Assembly: GCA_003170875.1 (NCBI GenBank)
Contig: PMYJ01000030.1
Coordinates: 449-26,214 of the forward strand
Source: Candidatus Dormiibacterota bacterium
Lineage (GTDB): Bacteria > Chloroflexota > Dormibacteria > Aeolococcales > Aeolococcaceae
Direction of reading: 5' to 3'
Length of the DNA: 25,766 bases
Positions within the stretch are counted from its first letter, which is position 1, and the number at the start of each line of letters is the position of its first letter. Below are positions 1-6,629 of this stretch, one piece after another. Both the position numbers and the translations under genes were made by a program. The notes beneath the pieces were generated by a model. That model was given only the letters and a program-made list of their open reading frames with translations. It ran no database searches and was not told the origin of the DNA.

Positions 1-501
1 TCGGGAGGATCGGCACACTCCCACTCCTACCATCCAACGCGGAATTTCTCAAGGGGGTCGAGACAGGTCGCGGGCAATTGGGCCACCTTCGGACGTGGTA
101 CGCAGCTCTCCGCGGACACCCCCGCGATCCGAGCCGCGCTGCGCGAGCGCCTGGACGATCCTGATGAAGAGACCCGCGAGGAGGCCGTGTGCGGCCTCGC
201 CAAGCGGCACGGTGAGGTCGCATTCGAGCCCCTCCTGGAGTACCTCCGCTCCGGATTCGCCGCAACCGGGTGCATCGACGCAGCCGGGGCCTGGGGAGAC
301 CTACGGTTCGTCGACGCTCTGGCCGCCATCCGCGAAGCGCAGCCGAGAGTGGCCAACAGTGCGGCAGTCGCCCTCAGGCTATCCGCGAAGCCAACCAGTG
401 AGCGGGGAGGCTTGATCCGGCTACGACCCCCACCTTGCCCCCCATCGGTTCGAAGCCGAGGTCTCCTCCACGTCACGCAACCTCAAATGAGTGCTAGGTA
501 G
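1..501 (+). pseudogene. HEAT-repeat protein, 5' end outside the window, C-terminus probably replaced
   Basis: The frame is open from base 1 to the TAG at 499-501. From about base 80 to 345 it reads like the common bacterial HEAT/PBS-lyase-type repeat proteins: a WATFGRGTQL stretch, then DTPAIRAALRERLDD, DPDEETREEAVCGLAKRH and a helix ending near LAAIREAQP. Such alpha-solenoids are protein-binding scaffolds, and no catalytic site is expected. The first 25 codons (rich in S, H and R) and the last 45 or so (Pro/Arg-rich, running through repeat copy A) do not look like this family. The recognisable segment therefore seems to be a fragment fused to unrelated sequence at both sides. The GTG at 187 cannot be the true start because homology extends upstream of it. 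It may be a pseudogene or a truncated but still translated gene. Confidence 0.55.
425..470 (+). repeat. Dispersed degenerate repeat, copy A (GACCC..ACC..TTCGAA.CCGAGGTC type)
   Basis: About 35 of 45 positions match the segment at 2142-2187 by hand alignment with one gap. The best-kept block is GTTCGAAGCCGAGGTCT. It contains a small inverted repeat, TCGG-TTCGAAG-CCGA, with the shape of a tRNA T-arm, followed by CTCCTCCA, which resembles a tRNA 3' end. It overlaps the last codons of the broken HEAT-repeat frame. Confidence 0.4.
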
Positions 502-553
502 GCGGGCGACAGGCGGTCGCGTATTCGAATCTGACCGGAAACGCCCTCCCTTA

Positions 554-598
554 TTGCCAAGGTACGGGTCGCGAGTTCGAGCCTCGTCTCCCGCTCCA
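554..598 (+). other. tRNA-Gly(GCC) 3' fragment, probable attachment-site remnant
   Basis: The segment reads as the 3' part of a tRNA: anticodon loop TTGCCAA (anticodon GCC, 554-560), variable region 561-570, T-stem GCGAG paired with CTCGT (571-575 and 583-587) around the loop TTCGAGC, acceptor strand CTCCCGC, discriminator T and encoded CCA at 596-598. This is the canonical bacterial tRNA-Gly(GCC) 3' end. The anticodon 5' strand does not pair with its 3' strand and no D-arm is found upstream, so this is not a complete tRNA gene. Tyrosine integrases commonly use exactly this portion of tRNA genes as their crossover site, so a left-over att site is the likely origin. No integrase gene lies in the window. 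Confidence 0.65.
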
Positions 599-609
599 GC
601 CTCCTCACA

Positions 610-876
610 TCACGGCTGATCGCCGTAGTGGTAGCGAGCTTGGAGGACGACGATGTCCTCGTCCTCCACGAGGTATACCAGACGGTGCTCGTCATCGATC
701 CGACGGGACCAGCATCCCTGAAGGACGTGGCGCAGTTGCTCAGGCTTGCCGATACCCGTGAAGGGATCCCGGATGATGTCCTGGAGTAACCGGTGGATCC
801 GCATCACCGTCGTCCGATCCGTCGACTGCCAGTAGAGATAGTCTTCCCAGCCGTGCGGGGTGAAGACCAGCCGCAT
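610..876 (-). CDS. yoeB: Toxin of the Txe/YoeB (RelE superfamily) type
   Basis: The 88-residue product matches the length and pattern of YoeB-type mRNA interferases, which bind the ribosomal A site and cleave mRNA when free of antitoxin. Visible landmarks are the N-terminal LVFTPHGWEDYLYW, an internal GIGKPEQLRH (the usual G.GKPE.L motif), SRRIDDEHRLVY containing the conserved Arg and Glu/Asp positions, and a C-terminal YHY that supplies the His-Tyr pair of the active site. The motif set is intact, so the toxin is probably functional. ATG at 876 overlaps the antitoxin TGA (878-876), and a GTG one codon earlier is possible. Translational coupling to the antitoxin is expected. Confidence 0.9.
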   Translation of the reverse strand: MRLVFTPHGWEDYLYWQSTDRTTVMRIHRLLQDIIRDPFTGIGKPEQLRHVLQGCWSRRIDDEHRLVYLVEDEDIVVLQARYHYGDQP

Positions 877-1118
877 CACGCCAACTCGTGCGCTTGTCGC
901 TCTCCCGCTCGGGCCTGTTCCAGACTCTCCAGTAGCCTCCTGGCGTTCGCCGGGACCCGGAGCAGGTATGCCGTCGCTTCGAGGGCATCGTAGTCGGCTC
1001 GGGCCATCAGCACGGCATCGCCTCTCTTGGAGGTGATCTCCACTGGCTGACGATCGTTATTGACCTGTTCGATCAGAGGAAACAGGTTCCTCCGTGCGTC
1101 GCTGGCAGTTACAACCAC
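876..1118 (-). CDS. Antitoxin of the Phd/YefM type
   Basis: The 80-residue product begins VVVTASDARRNLFPLIEQVNNDRQ, the typical Phd/YefM DNA-binding N-terminus. It continues with VEITSKRGDAVLMARADYDALEATAYLLR and an acidic/helical C-terminal tail that would wrap the toxin. The start is GTG at 1118-1116, chosen because AGAAGGAG lies 8 nt upstream. The frame is open further upstream, but that extension is not antitoxin-like. The gene ends on the toxin start codon, forming the usual antitoxin-first operon. The complex normally represses its own promoter, and a palindrome suitable as operator lies at 1138-1157. Confidence 0.88.
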   Translation of the reverse strand: MVVTASDARRNLFPLIEQVNNDRQPVEITSKRGDAVLMARADYDALEATAYLLRVPANARRLLESLEQARAGERQAHELA

Positions 1119-1137
1119 ACCCACCGCTCCTTCTGAC

Positions 1138-1157
1138 TGGTACGGGATATGGTACCA
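1138..1157. promoter_or_regulatory. Candidate toxin-antitoxin operator palindrome
   Basis: TGGTAC and GTACCA form a perfect 6-bp inverted repeat with an 8-nt spacer, ending 20 bp upstream of the chosen antitoxin start. YefM-type antitoxins are known to bind short palindromes with a GTAC-containing core (TGTACA in E. coli), so this fits an autoregulatory operator. The site is inferred from sequence only. Confidence 0.45.
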
Positions 1158-1163
1158 CTCACA

Positions 1164-1181
1164 AGGCCTCTGAGGAGGCCT
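1164..1181. repeat. Perfect inverted repeat AGGCCTC-TGAG-GAGGCCT
   Basis: Seven-base perfect arms are separated by four bases, upstream of the toxin-antitoxin operon and before the IS3 orfA remnant. It could act as a transcription terminator, as a second operator, or be part of a degraded insertion-sequence end. No T-tract follows on either strand. Confidence 0.35.
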
Positions 1182-1256
1182 CGTTGCTCGGAGGCGGTAC
1201 CGAGCTTCGACCCCAACCTTGGCAGCCACGCACCTGACCTGCCCCCCCGGAACTGG

Positions 1257-1376
1257 TCCGCGTTGATCGCCGACGGGAAGACCCTCGGCGAGGTCGCCAA
1301 GGTGCTCGAGATCAGCGACTACACGTACCTGCGTTGGCGCAGCCAGTACGGGGAGCTGAAGGCGGACGACGCCAAC
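1257..1376 (+). pseudogene. IS3-family transposase OrfA remnant
   Basis: A 40-codon stretch encodes DGKTLGEVAKVLEIS followed by YLRWRSQYGELKADDA. This is the helix-turn-helix core of IS3-family OrfA proteins, where the usual sequence has EV.K.LGIS, TYYRWR.QYGG and K.D.A. The residues before it (from 1149) and after it are unrelated to OrfA. The expected leucine-zipper region, OrfB, the programmed frameshift signal and terminal inverted repeats are all missing. Only a fossil of the element remains, and its reading frame runs on into the start of the next gene. Confidence 0.7.
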
Positions 1377-1459
1377 TACCATCAGCCAACTGGGTCCGAT
1401 CACTATGGACTGGCGTGCCACGATGAGGTGGCAGGATCAGTTGCAGGAAGGGGACGAAG

Positions 1460-2119
1460 TTGTCGGAGCAATCAGGAACCCTCGCTGACGATCCGTTCAG
1501 TGGTCGGCACCCAACCAGTCACGAACGGCTGACGGGACTGCCCTGGGATGCGTCGTATCAAAACGGCCCGGCACCGTGGGATATTGGCAAGCCGCAGCCA
1601 GCAATAGTGCGTTTGGCATCGGCAGGCGGATTCTCTGGAGCGGTGCTCGATGCGGGCTGCGGGACCGGCGAGAACGCTCTTCACGTCGCTTCGCTGGGAT
1701 TGTCGGTTCTGGGTGTTGACGTGGCTGAGACGGCACTGGCGATGGCCCGGGCGAAGGCCGACGACCGGGGGATCGAGGTGGAGTTCGCTGCAGCCGACGC
1801 ATTCCAGTTGGAGCGTTTGGGGCGGAGGTTTGAGACGGTTCTGGACTGTGGACTGTTCCACAGCTTCGACGCCGACGAGCGACCAGGATACGTGGCGAGT
1901 CTAGCGTCGGTGACCGAGCACGATGGAACCCTGTATGTGTTGTGCTTCAGTGACGATGGTCCCGATACTGGCCCGCACCCCATCAGTCAGGAAGAGCTGA
2001 GAGCGGCGTTCAGCTCCAGCAATGGATGGGATGTCGTCGCCATCGAACCGGACCGGGTTCAGACCAGATACCACGACGACGGGGCACCGGCCTGGTTCGC
2101 GACAATCAAACGGATCTAG
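1460..2119 (+). CDS. Class I SAM-dependent methyltransferase
   Basis: The 219-residue product has the SAM-binding motif I VLDAGCGTGENALHVA (about residues 62-77), motif II VLGVDVAETAL, an acidic AADAF after the third strand, and FETVLDCGLFHSF (motif IV region). The N-terminal WDASYQNGPAPWDIGKPQP is typical of the small soluble methyltransferases often annotated as thiopurine- or tellurite-type. The substrate cannot be predicted. TTG at 1460 is chosen because GGAAGGGG lies directly upstream at normal spacing. The gene stands alone, follows the IS3 remnant and is followed by repeat copy C, so it could be recently acquired. Confidence 0.85.
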   Translation: MSEQSGTLADDPFSGRHPTSHERLTGLPWDASYQNGPAPWDIGKPQPAIVRLASAGGFSGAVLDAGCGTGENALHVASLGLSVLGVDVAETALAMARAKADDRGIEVEFAAADAFQLERLGRRFETVLDCGLFHSFDADERPGYVASLASVTEHDGTLYVLCFSDDGPDTGPHPISQEELRAAFSSSNGWDVVAIEPDRVQTRYHDDGAPAWFATIKRI

Positions 2120-2141
2120 ACTGCGGGACTGGCCCCGCCAT

Positions 2142-2187
2142 GACCCTACCCTGACCCTCTTCCGTTCGAAACCGAGGTCTTCTGCTG
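2142..2187 (+). repeat. Dispersed degenerate repeat, copy C
   Basis: This copy lies 22 bp after the methyltransferase stop codon, in the 256-bp gap 2120-2375. It aligns with copy A over about 45 bases, and its first 13 bases (GACCCTACCCTGA) recur with one extra C at 3129-3142. The block GTTCGAAACCGAGGTCT is shared with copy A except for one base. Apart from this repeat and a hairpin at 2216-2240, nothing else was found in the gap. Confidence 0.4.
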
Positions 2188-2215
2188 ACCCATGCAGGGC
2201 GGACAACGCGAACCG

Positions 2216-2240
2216 AGAAGCGTGATGAGAACTCGCTTCT
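2216..2240 (+). terminator. Hairpin after the methyltransferase gene, possible terminator
   Basis: AGAAGCG and CGCTTCT form a perfect 7-bp stem with an 11-nt loop about 100 bp after the stop codon at 2119. There is no clear U-tract after it, so intrinsic termination is uncertain. Confidence 0.3.
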
Positions 2241-2375
2241 TCGGCGGCCCTTTGCATGACCGATTCCTTACCGCCACGTCGGTCTTCAGGTGGGCGTGCG
2301 GCGACGTAGTTGAGGGCGGTCAGATTGGGGGCAACGCCCCGCGCACCCCATGATCGGTGGAGGGACGTGCCCTGA

Positions 2376-3068
2376 GTGGTAGCCTCGGACGCCGTGAGCG
2401 AGTGGGTGGAATGGCACCGGCGCTACGACGGCGACGCCGGCCTGATCGGCCGGCTGCGCCTGGTGCAGGAGATGATCCGCGACGCCCTGGATGCACGCCC
2501 TGCGGGGCCCACCGCGATCATCAGCATGTGCGCGGGGGACGGACGCGACCTCCTCGAGGTCCTCGCGTCCCACCCCCGGCGCGCTGATGTCCGGGCGCGG
2601 CTCGTCGAGGCGGACGCCGAGCTGGCGGGGCGAGCCCGCGCGGAGGTGACGCGGCTTGGGCTCTCCGTCGAGGTCGCGCTGGCCGACGCGTCGATGACAG
2701 AGGCATATGCCGGGGCCGTCCCAGCGGATCTCGTCCTCGTCTGCGGGGTCTGGGGCAACGTGACCGACGCCGACGTCCGCAACACCGTAGAGCATCTCCC
2801 CGAGCTGTGCGGCCCGGGGGCCACGGTGATCTGGACACGCGGCCGTTTCGCGCCCGACCTCACCCCCGCCATCCGAGGATGGTTCGAGCAGGCCGGTTTC
2901 ACCGAGCTGGCCTTCGCCACCGTGCCCGGCAGCACCCAGTCGGCCGGTGCCCACCGGCTGGTGGCTGCACCGCGCTCCTTCGTCCCGGAACGGCGGCTCT
3001 TCACCTTCCTCGCGACGGAACTGCGGCCCGCGACGATCGCCCGGCGCGCGGCCGCACCGCCCCAGTAG
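2376..3068 (+). CDS. SAM-dependent methyltransferase-like protein
   Basis: The 230-residue product has a Rossmann-type SAM site with ISMCAGDGRDLLEVL (about residues 48-62) in place of the usual DxGxGxG. It continues with ARLVEADAELAGRA (acidic ribose-binding position), VALADAS, and DLVLVCGVWGNVTDADV. An actinobacterial/Chloroflexota family with the MCAG.GRD and CGV.GN signatures is known only as putative class I methyltransferases. The end (RLFTFLATEL) matches the expected C-terminus. GTG at 2376 is used; GTG at 2394 is also possible. A GGAGGG lies about 13 bp upstream of the first. It is unrelated in sequence to the methyltransferase just upstream. Confidence 0.8.
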   Translation: MVASDAVSEWVEWHRRYDGDAGLIGRLRLVQEMIRDALDARPAGPTAIISMCAGDGRDLLEVLASHPRRADVRARLVEADAELAGRARAEVTRLGLSVEVALADASMTEAYAGAVPADLVLVCGVWGNVTDADVRNTVEHLPELCGPGATVIWTRGRFAPDLTPAIRGWFEQAGFTELAFATVPGSTQSAGAHRLVAAPRSFVPERRLFTFLATELRPATIARRAAAPPQ

Positions 3069-3128
3069 CGGCAACACGTCGAGCTGATCCCGACTCACTG
3101 AACTGCACGTCGGGCGCTATCCCGCGAC

Positions 3129-3157
3129 GACCCCTACCCTGAGCTGGATCCGCTCGA
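3129..3157 (+). repeat. Dispersed degenerate repeat, partial copy D
   Basis: GACCCCTACCCTGA matches the first part of copy C with one indel, followed after 8 bases by TCCGCTCGA in place of TCCGTTCGA. It lies 60 bp after the second methyltransferase gene. Confidence 0.3.
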
Positions 3158-3184
3158 CGGGCCAAGCGCGCCAGTGCGGCCACT

Positions 3185-3220
3185 GCGGGGGTCACGGGTT
3201 CAAGTCCGCCTCCCTCTCCA
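3185..3220 (+). other. tRNA 3'-end-like sequence (degenerate)
   Basis: GGTCACGGGTTCAAGTCC has the look of a tRNA variable-loop/T-arm, and CTCCCTC-T-CCA follows like an acceptor strand, discriminator and CCA. The T-stem is imperfect, as if one C had been lost after GTCC. No complete tRNA can be folded upstream. Like 554-598 it may be an integration scar, but it does not derive from the same tRNA. Confidence 0.35.
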
Positions 3221-3247
3221 GCTGACCGCTTCACCTCCAAGAATGTG

Positions 3248-3277
3248 TTGCACAGCGGGCCCGCGCCGGACTACTGT
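3248..3277 (+). promoter_or_regulatory. Possible promoter for the GGDEF-EAL gene, leaderless
   Basis: TTGCAC (3248-3253) and TACTGT (3272-3277) are separated by 18 bp, and the ATG at 3287 follows 9 bp after the -10. There is no Shine-Dalgarno sequence before that ATG. The hexamers match only the best-kept consensus positions (TTG and TA...T). Confidence 0.3.
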
Positions 3278-3286
3278 TGGCCCACG

Positions 3287-5554
3287 ATGTCGGCGAGCCT
3301 GCCACGACGGGTCCCAGAACCCGTCCTTGGGATCGAACGCCGGTTGGAGCTGACGCCGTCGGTGCGGCAGATACTCGCCCTCGCCTCGTTCCAACAGGAG
3401 ATCCTCGACCTGGGTGCCGACGTCGGCGCCATCGCCCGCCGGGCCGCCGCGAGGGCTCGAGCCCTCAGTTGGGCCGACGGAGCCATGGTCGAGATCATCA
3501 AGAGCGACGGCACCCTACACCGGGGGGTGGTAGGGACCGGCGCCACCACTCGTTCGCGGCTCGCCGTCTCGCCGCCCGCCGACCCGTGGCACGGCTTGGT
3601 CGGCACCACCCCGCAGGTCTGCGACGACACCGAGGATGACCCGCGGGTGGACCCCGAGGTGTGCCGCCGCCTCAGGACACGATCCGTGATCACCGTCCCC
3701 CTCTACCGCCGGGAAGTGCGCCTGGGTGCGATCACCGTGACCTCATCCCGACCCAACGCGTTCGACAGTGCCCAAACGGCCGTCCTACAGCTCCTCGCCG
3801 GTCTGGTCACGTCGGCGGTCGTCGGGTCCCGGGTGATCACCGAGCTGCGCCAGATCGGACGGCGGGGCGAGGTCGCCCCCCTCGCCGGCGAGGCGGGGTT
3901 CCGCCGCCTGTTCTTCGAGAATCCCCAGGCGATGTGGGTGCTTGACGCGGAGACGCAGAGCTTCCTCGCCGTCAACGATGCCGCTATCGCCGCCTACGGG
4001 TACTCCGCCGAGGAGTTCGCGGCGCTGACCATCGCCGCTGTCCGCCCCGATGCGACGCACCTTGCCGTCGACTTCGGCCGGGCGCAGACGGGGAGGGCGG
4101 CGTTCAGCGCCCGCCACCACCTGCGCGACGGTCGGGTCATCGATGTCGAGGTCACCACCGTGCCACTGGAGTTCTCCGAACGTCCTGCGGTCCTCTCGCT
4201 CATCTATGACGTCACCGAGCGCAACCGGCTGGATCGCCAGCTACGCCAGGGCGCCTTCCGCGATCCCCTCACAGGTGGCGCCAACCGACTTCTGTTCGTT
4301 GAGCGGGTCGCGCACGCGCTCGTCCGGATGCGCCGCCGCAGCGCAACCATCGCGGTCCTGGTCATCGATCTGGATCACTTCAGGACGGTCAACGACAGCA
4401 TGGGCTACGCGGCGGGGGACTCCCTTCTTCAGGCGGCCGCGGCACGGATATCGGCAGCGCTCCGCCCCGGCGACACCGTCGCCAGGCTCGGTTCCGACGA
4501 GTTCGCCGTGCTCCTCGAGGAAGTCGGCGGCGCCTACGACTCGCTCGAGGCCGCGGAGCGCCTTCACGAGGCGTTCCGATCCCCCCTCGAATTCGCGGGT
4601 GGCAGCCTGGTGATCAGCCTGAGCATTGGTGTCACCACGGCGTCGAAGGCGAATACGGGTGCTGGTGAGCTCCTGCGCGACGGCGAGCTGGCCATGTACG
4701 CGGCGAAGACCGCGGGCAGGTCCAGAGTGGAGGTCTTCGTGCCCAGCATGCTCGCGCCGGCCAGGGAGCGCCTCGACCTGGACCAGGACCTCCGCCACGC
4801 CGTGGAGCGCGGCGAGCTGTCCCTGCTGTTCCAACCGATCGTCGGGGTGGAGAGCGAGGCCATCGTGGGCTGCGAGGCCCTGGTACGGTGGCACCACCCG
4901 ACCCGAGGTATCGTCCTGCCGGACGCCTTCATCCCGCTCGCGGAGGAGATCGGGGTGATCAGCGACATCGACGCGTGGGTGCTCCGCGCTGCGTGCTCCC
5001 AGGTGGCTGAGTGGCGAGCCGCGGGCCTCCCAGACCTCCTCCTCGCCGTCAACACCTCGGGACGCGATCTGGGCCAGGGCGAGCTCGTCGACAGGGTGTC
5101 GGCCGCGCTTCTCGAGACCCGGCTTCCACGGGATCGCCTCGAGATCGAGGTCACGGAGACCTCCGCGGTGTCGCAGCCGGTGGCGGCCCTCAACGAGCTG
5201 CGCCATCTGCGCCGCGCCGGCATCACCGTCGCCATCGACGACTTTGGCACCGGGTACTCGAGCCTCAGCAAGCTGGCGACGTTCCCCGTCGACCGCCTCA
5301 AGATCGATCGGTCGTTCCTCCGCGACATCAAACACCAAGAGGACGAGTCACCGCTGGTGGCGGCAATGATCGCCCTCGCCCACCGGCTCGGCCTGCAGGT
5401 CACCGCAGAGGGCGTCGAGACCCAGGAGCAGCTGGCCTTCCTCCGTCGCAACGGCTGCGACCTGCTCCAGGGGTATCTCTTCAGCCCGCCCGTTCCCCCG
5501 GACCGCTTCGAGGAACTGATGCGGGCTCAGCAGGCGAGCTGGGCCCGGCAGTGA
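3287..5554 (+). CDS. Cyclic-di-GMP signalling protein GAF-PAS-GGDEF-EAL
   Basis: The 755-residue soluble product combines an N-terminal GAF domain (about residues 20-185), a PAS domain (about 200-310, with QAMWVLDAETQSFLAVNDAA), a GGDEF domain and an EAL domain. The GGDEF signature reads GSDEF (4490-4504), so cyclase activity is uncertain and the domain may instead be regulatory. The EAL domain retains EAL (4874-4882), a VNTSGRDL asparagine, EIEVTET, DDFGTG, LKIDRSF, AEGVET and QGYLFSPP, so phosphodiesterase activity on c-di-GMP is likely. No membrane segment is seen, so input is presumably cytosolic. ATG 3287 is chosen; the GTG at 3245 is in frame but inside the putative promoter. The 3' end overlaps the convergent toroid gene by 74 bp. 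Confidence 0.9.
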   Translation: MSASLPRRVPEPVLGIERRLELTPSVRQILALASFQQEILDLGADVGAIARRAAARARALSWADGAMVEIIKSDGTLHRGVVGTGATTRSRLAVSPPADPWHGLVGTTPQVCDDTEDDPRVDPEVCRRLRTRSVITVPLYRREVRLGAITVTSSRPNAFDSAQTAVLQLLAGLVTSAVVGSRVITELRQIGRRGEVAPLAGEAGFRRLFFENPQAMWVLDAETQSFLAVNDAAIAAYGYSAEEFAALTIAAVRPDATHLAVDFGRAQTGRAAFSARHHLRDGRVIDVEVTTVPLEFSERPAVLSLIYDVTERNRLDRQLRQGAFRDPLTGGANRLLFVERVAHALVRMRRRSATIAVLVIDLDHFRTVNDSMGYAAGDSLLQAAAARISAALRPGDTVARLGSDEFAVLLEEVGGAYDSLEAAERLHEAFRSPLEFAGGSLVISLSIGVTTASKANTGAGELLRDGELAMYAAKTAGRSRVEVFVPSMLAPARERLDLDQDLRHAVERGELSLLFQPIVGVESEAIVGCEALVRWHHPTRGIVLPDAFIPLAEEIGVISDIDAWVLRAACSQVAEWRAAGLPDLLLAVNTSGRDLGQGELVDRVSAALLETRLPRDRLEIEVTETSAVSQPVAALNELRHLRRAGITVAIDDFGTGYSSLSKLATFPVDRLKIDRSFLRDIKHQEDESPLVAAMIALAHRLGLQVTAEGVETQEQLAFLRRNGCDLLQGYLFSPPVPPDRFEELMRAQQASWARQ

Positions 5555-6575
5555 GCCGTTCCCACTGCCAGGCGGCCTTGAGGACACTGCAGGCGCTCAG
5601 GGTCACCCACTTCGAGGGTTGCCCCTGGCGCTCAAACTCCACGACAGTCTTGCCGTTGTAAGCGCGCTGGTTCGTCCACCGTCCCCGGTCCTGCTGGGAA
5701 GCGACCCAGCCCAAGGCGCCGGCAAGCCTTGCATCGCGAGCGTGGCCGAGCTCGGCGAGGACCTCGAGGTTCTCGAGCACATCGGTGACGTAGCCGGAGG
5801 GAAACCCCGGCTCGAACCAGGATGCGGACGGCTTCTCGCCCGCGTGTGCCGTTGGGTAGTCGGCAACGGCGGGATCGCGGGACAGCAGAAACTCCACGCC
5901 ACGATCGATGGCGATGCGAACAGAGTCGGTGCGTTCGCTGGGCGGGACCCTGACGAGCCCACGGAGTTCCTTCACCGCCCCCCACGCGCACGGGTTGCCG
6001 CCGTTGGACGAACAGGCGAACGCAGGCCCGCTCGTCCCCGACCGGTGGTAGCCAGGACCACCCTCACCGGTGATCGCCTGAGCCGCCCAGTCCACGGCAG
6101 CCCGCAACCGATGATCGCCCCACCAACCCAAACCAATCAGCGCCCGTACCAGATTGCCGTTGAGGCAGTGCAGCACGCGCGAGGGTGAGGGGGCGCCACC
6201 ACCCTTGACGGCGGCGCATCCGAAGCCGCCAGACGCGGCCAAGGTGTGGCTCAGCACGTAGTCGCAGGCGCGCTGGACGCGCGGGTCGGCGGGATTGGCG
6301 CCCAGTTGATCGAGGAAGATCACCTCCCACACGGTGCCCGTGTACTTGGGGGAGTACCCGGCGCCGGGCTTCACCCACCAGCCCTCGGGATCTTGGGCGC
6401 CCAGGATCGAGCGGATGGGTTCGGCTCTCATTGCCGCCCCGCGGGCAGCGACCACCTCGGCGTCATCGACCGGCCGGTCGCACAGCCGCTGGAGAGCCGC
6501 CGCCCGAACCGCGGGGCACTCCTCGCCGAGCAGCCAGGGCAGCGGATCGCCGGAAAGATTGTCGGTCCACGTCAC
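5481..6575 (-). CDS. Alpha-toroid (prenyltransferase/squalene-oxidase-repeat-like) protein
   Basis: The 364-residue product has no signal peptide. It contains repeated helical units of the terpene-cyclase/prenyltransferase superfamily: QDPEGWWVKPG..YSPKYTGTVWEVIFLDQLG near residue 60, later GGFGCAA, LNGNLVRALIGLGWW, CAWGAVKELRGL, YVTDVLENLEVLAELG and QDRGRWTNQ. Proteins of this type are widespread in Chloroflexota and Actinomycetota, have no proven reaction, and are sometimes mislabelled as nitrogen-fixation proteins. The DxDD motif of class II cyclases is not seen, so cyclase activity should not be assumed. The start is a GTG at 6575. The last 25-30 Pro/Ser-rich residues are encoded opposite the EAL gene's end and may be a non-conserved tail. 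Confidence 0.75.
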   Translation of the reverse strand: MTWTDNLSGDPLPWLLGEECPAVRAAALQRLCDRPVDDAEVVAARGAAMRAEPIRSILGAQDPEGWWVKPGAGYSPKYTGTVWEVIFLDQLGANPADPRVQRACDYVLSHTLAASGGFGCAAVKGGGAPSPSRVLHCLNGNLVRALIGLGWWGDHRLRAAVDWAAQAITGEGGPGYHRSGTSGPAFACSSNGGNPCAWGAVKELRGLVRVPPSERTDSVRIAIDRGVEFLLSRDPAVADYPTAHAGEKPSASWFEPGFPSGYVTDVLENLEVLAELGHARDARLAGALGWVASQQDRGRWTNQRAYNGKTVVEFERQGQPSKWVTLSACSVLKAAWQWERLTAGPSSPAEPASVPRSGPGERAG

Positions 6576-6629
6576 CGCGCGCCATTTTCGCAGCTACCGC
6601 GGGCCGCCAGAGGGCATCGGATCTGCACA

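Noticed and set aside
503..598. Complete tRNA-Gly gene
   Set aside because: GCGGGCG at 503 could nearly pair with the acceptor strand, but there is no D-arm and the anticodon 5' strand does not pair, so only the 3' part is tRNA.
2286..3098. Minus-strand open frame of 270 codons
   Set aside because: It is antisense to a recognisable methyltransferase; the composition is low-complexity and no domain is seen.
425..3220. Integron cassette array with attC sites
   Set aside because: The repeats lack the GTTRRRY and RYYYAAC core sites and no integron integrase is present, so only a looser cassette-like idea is kept.
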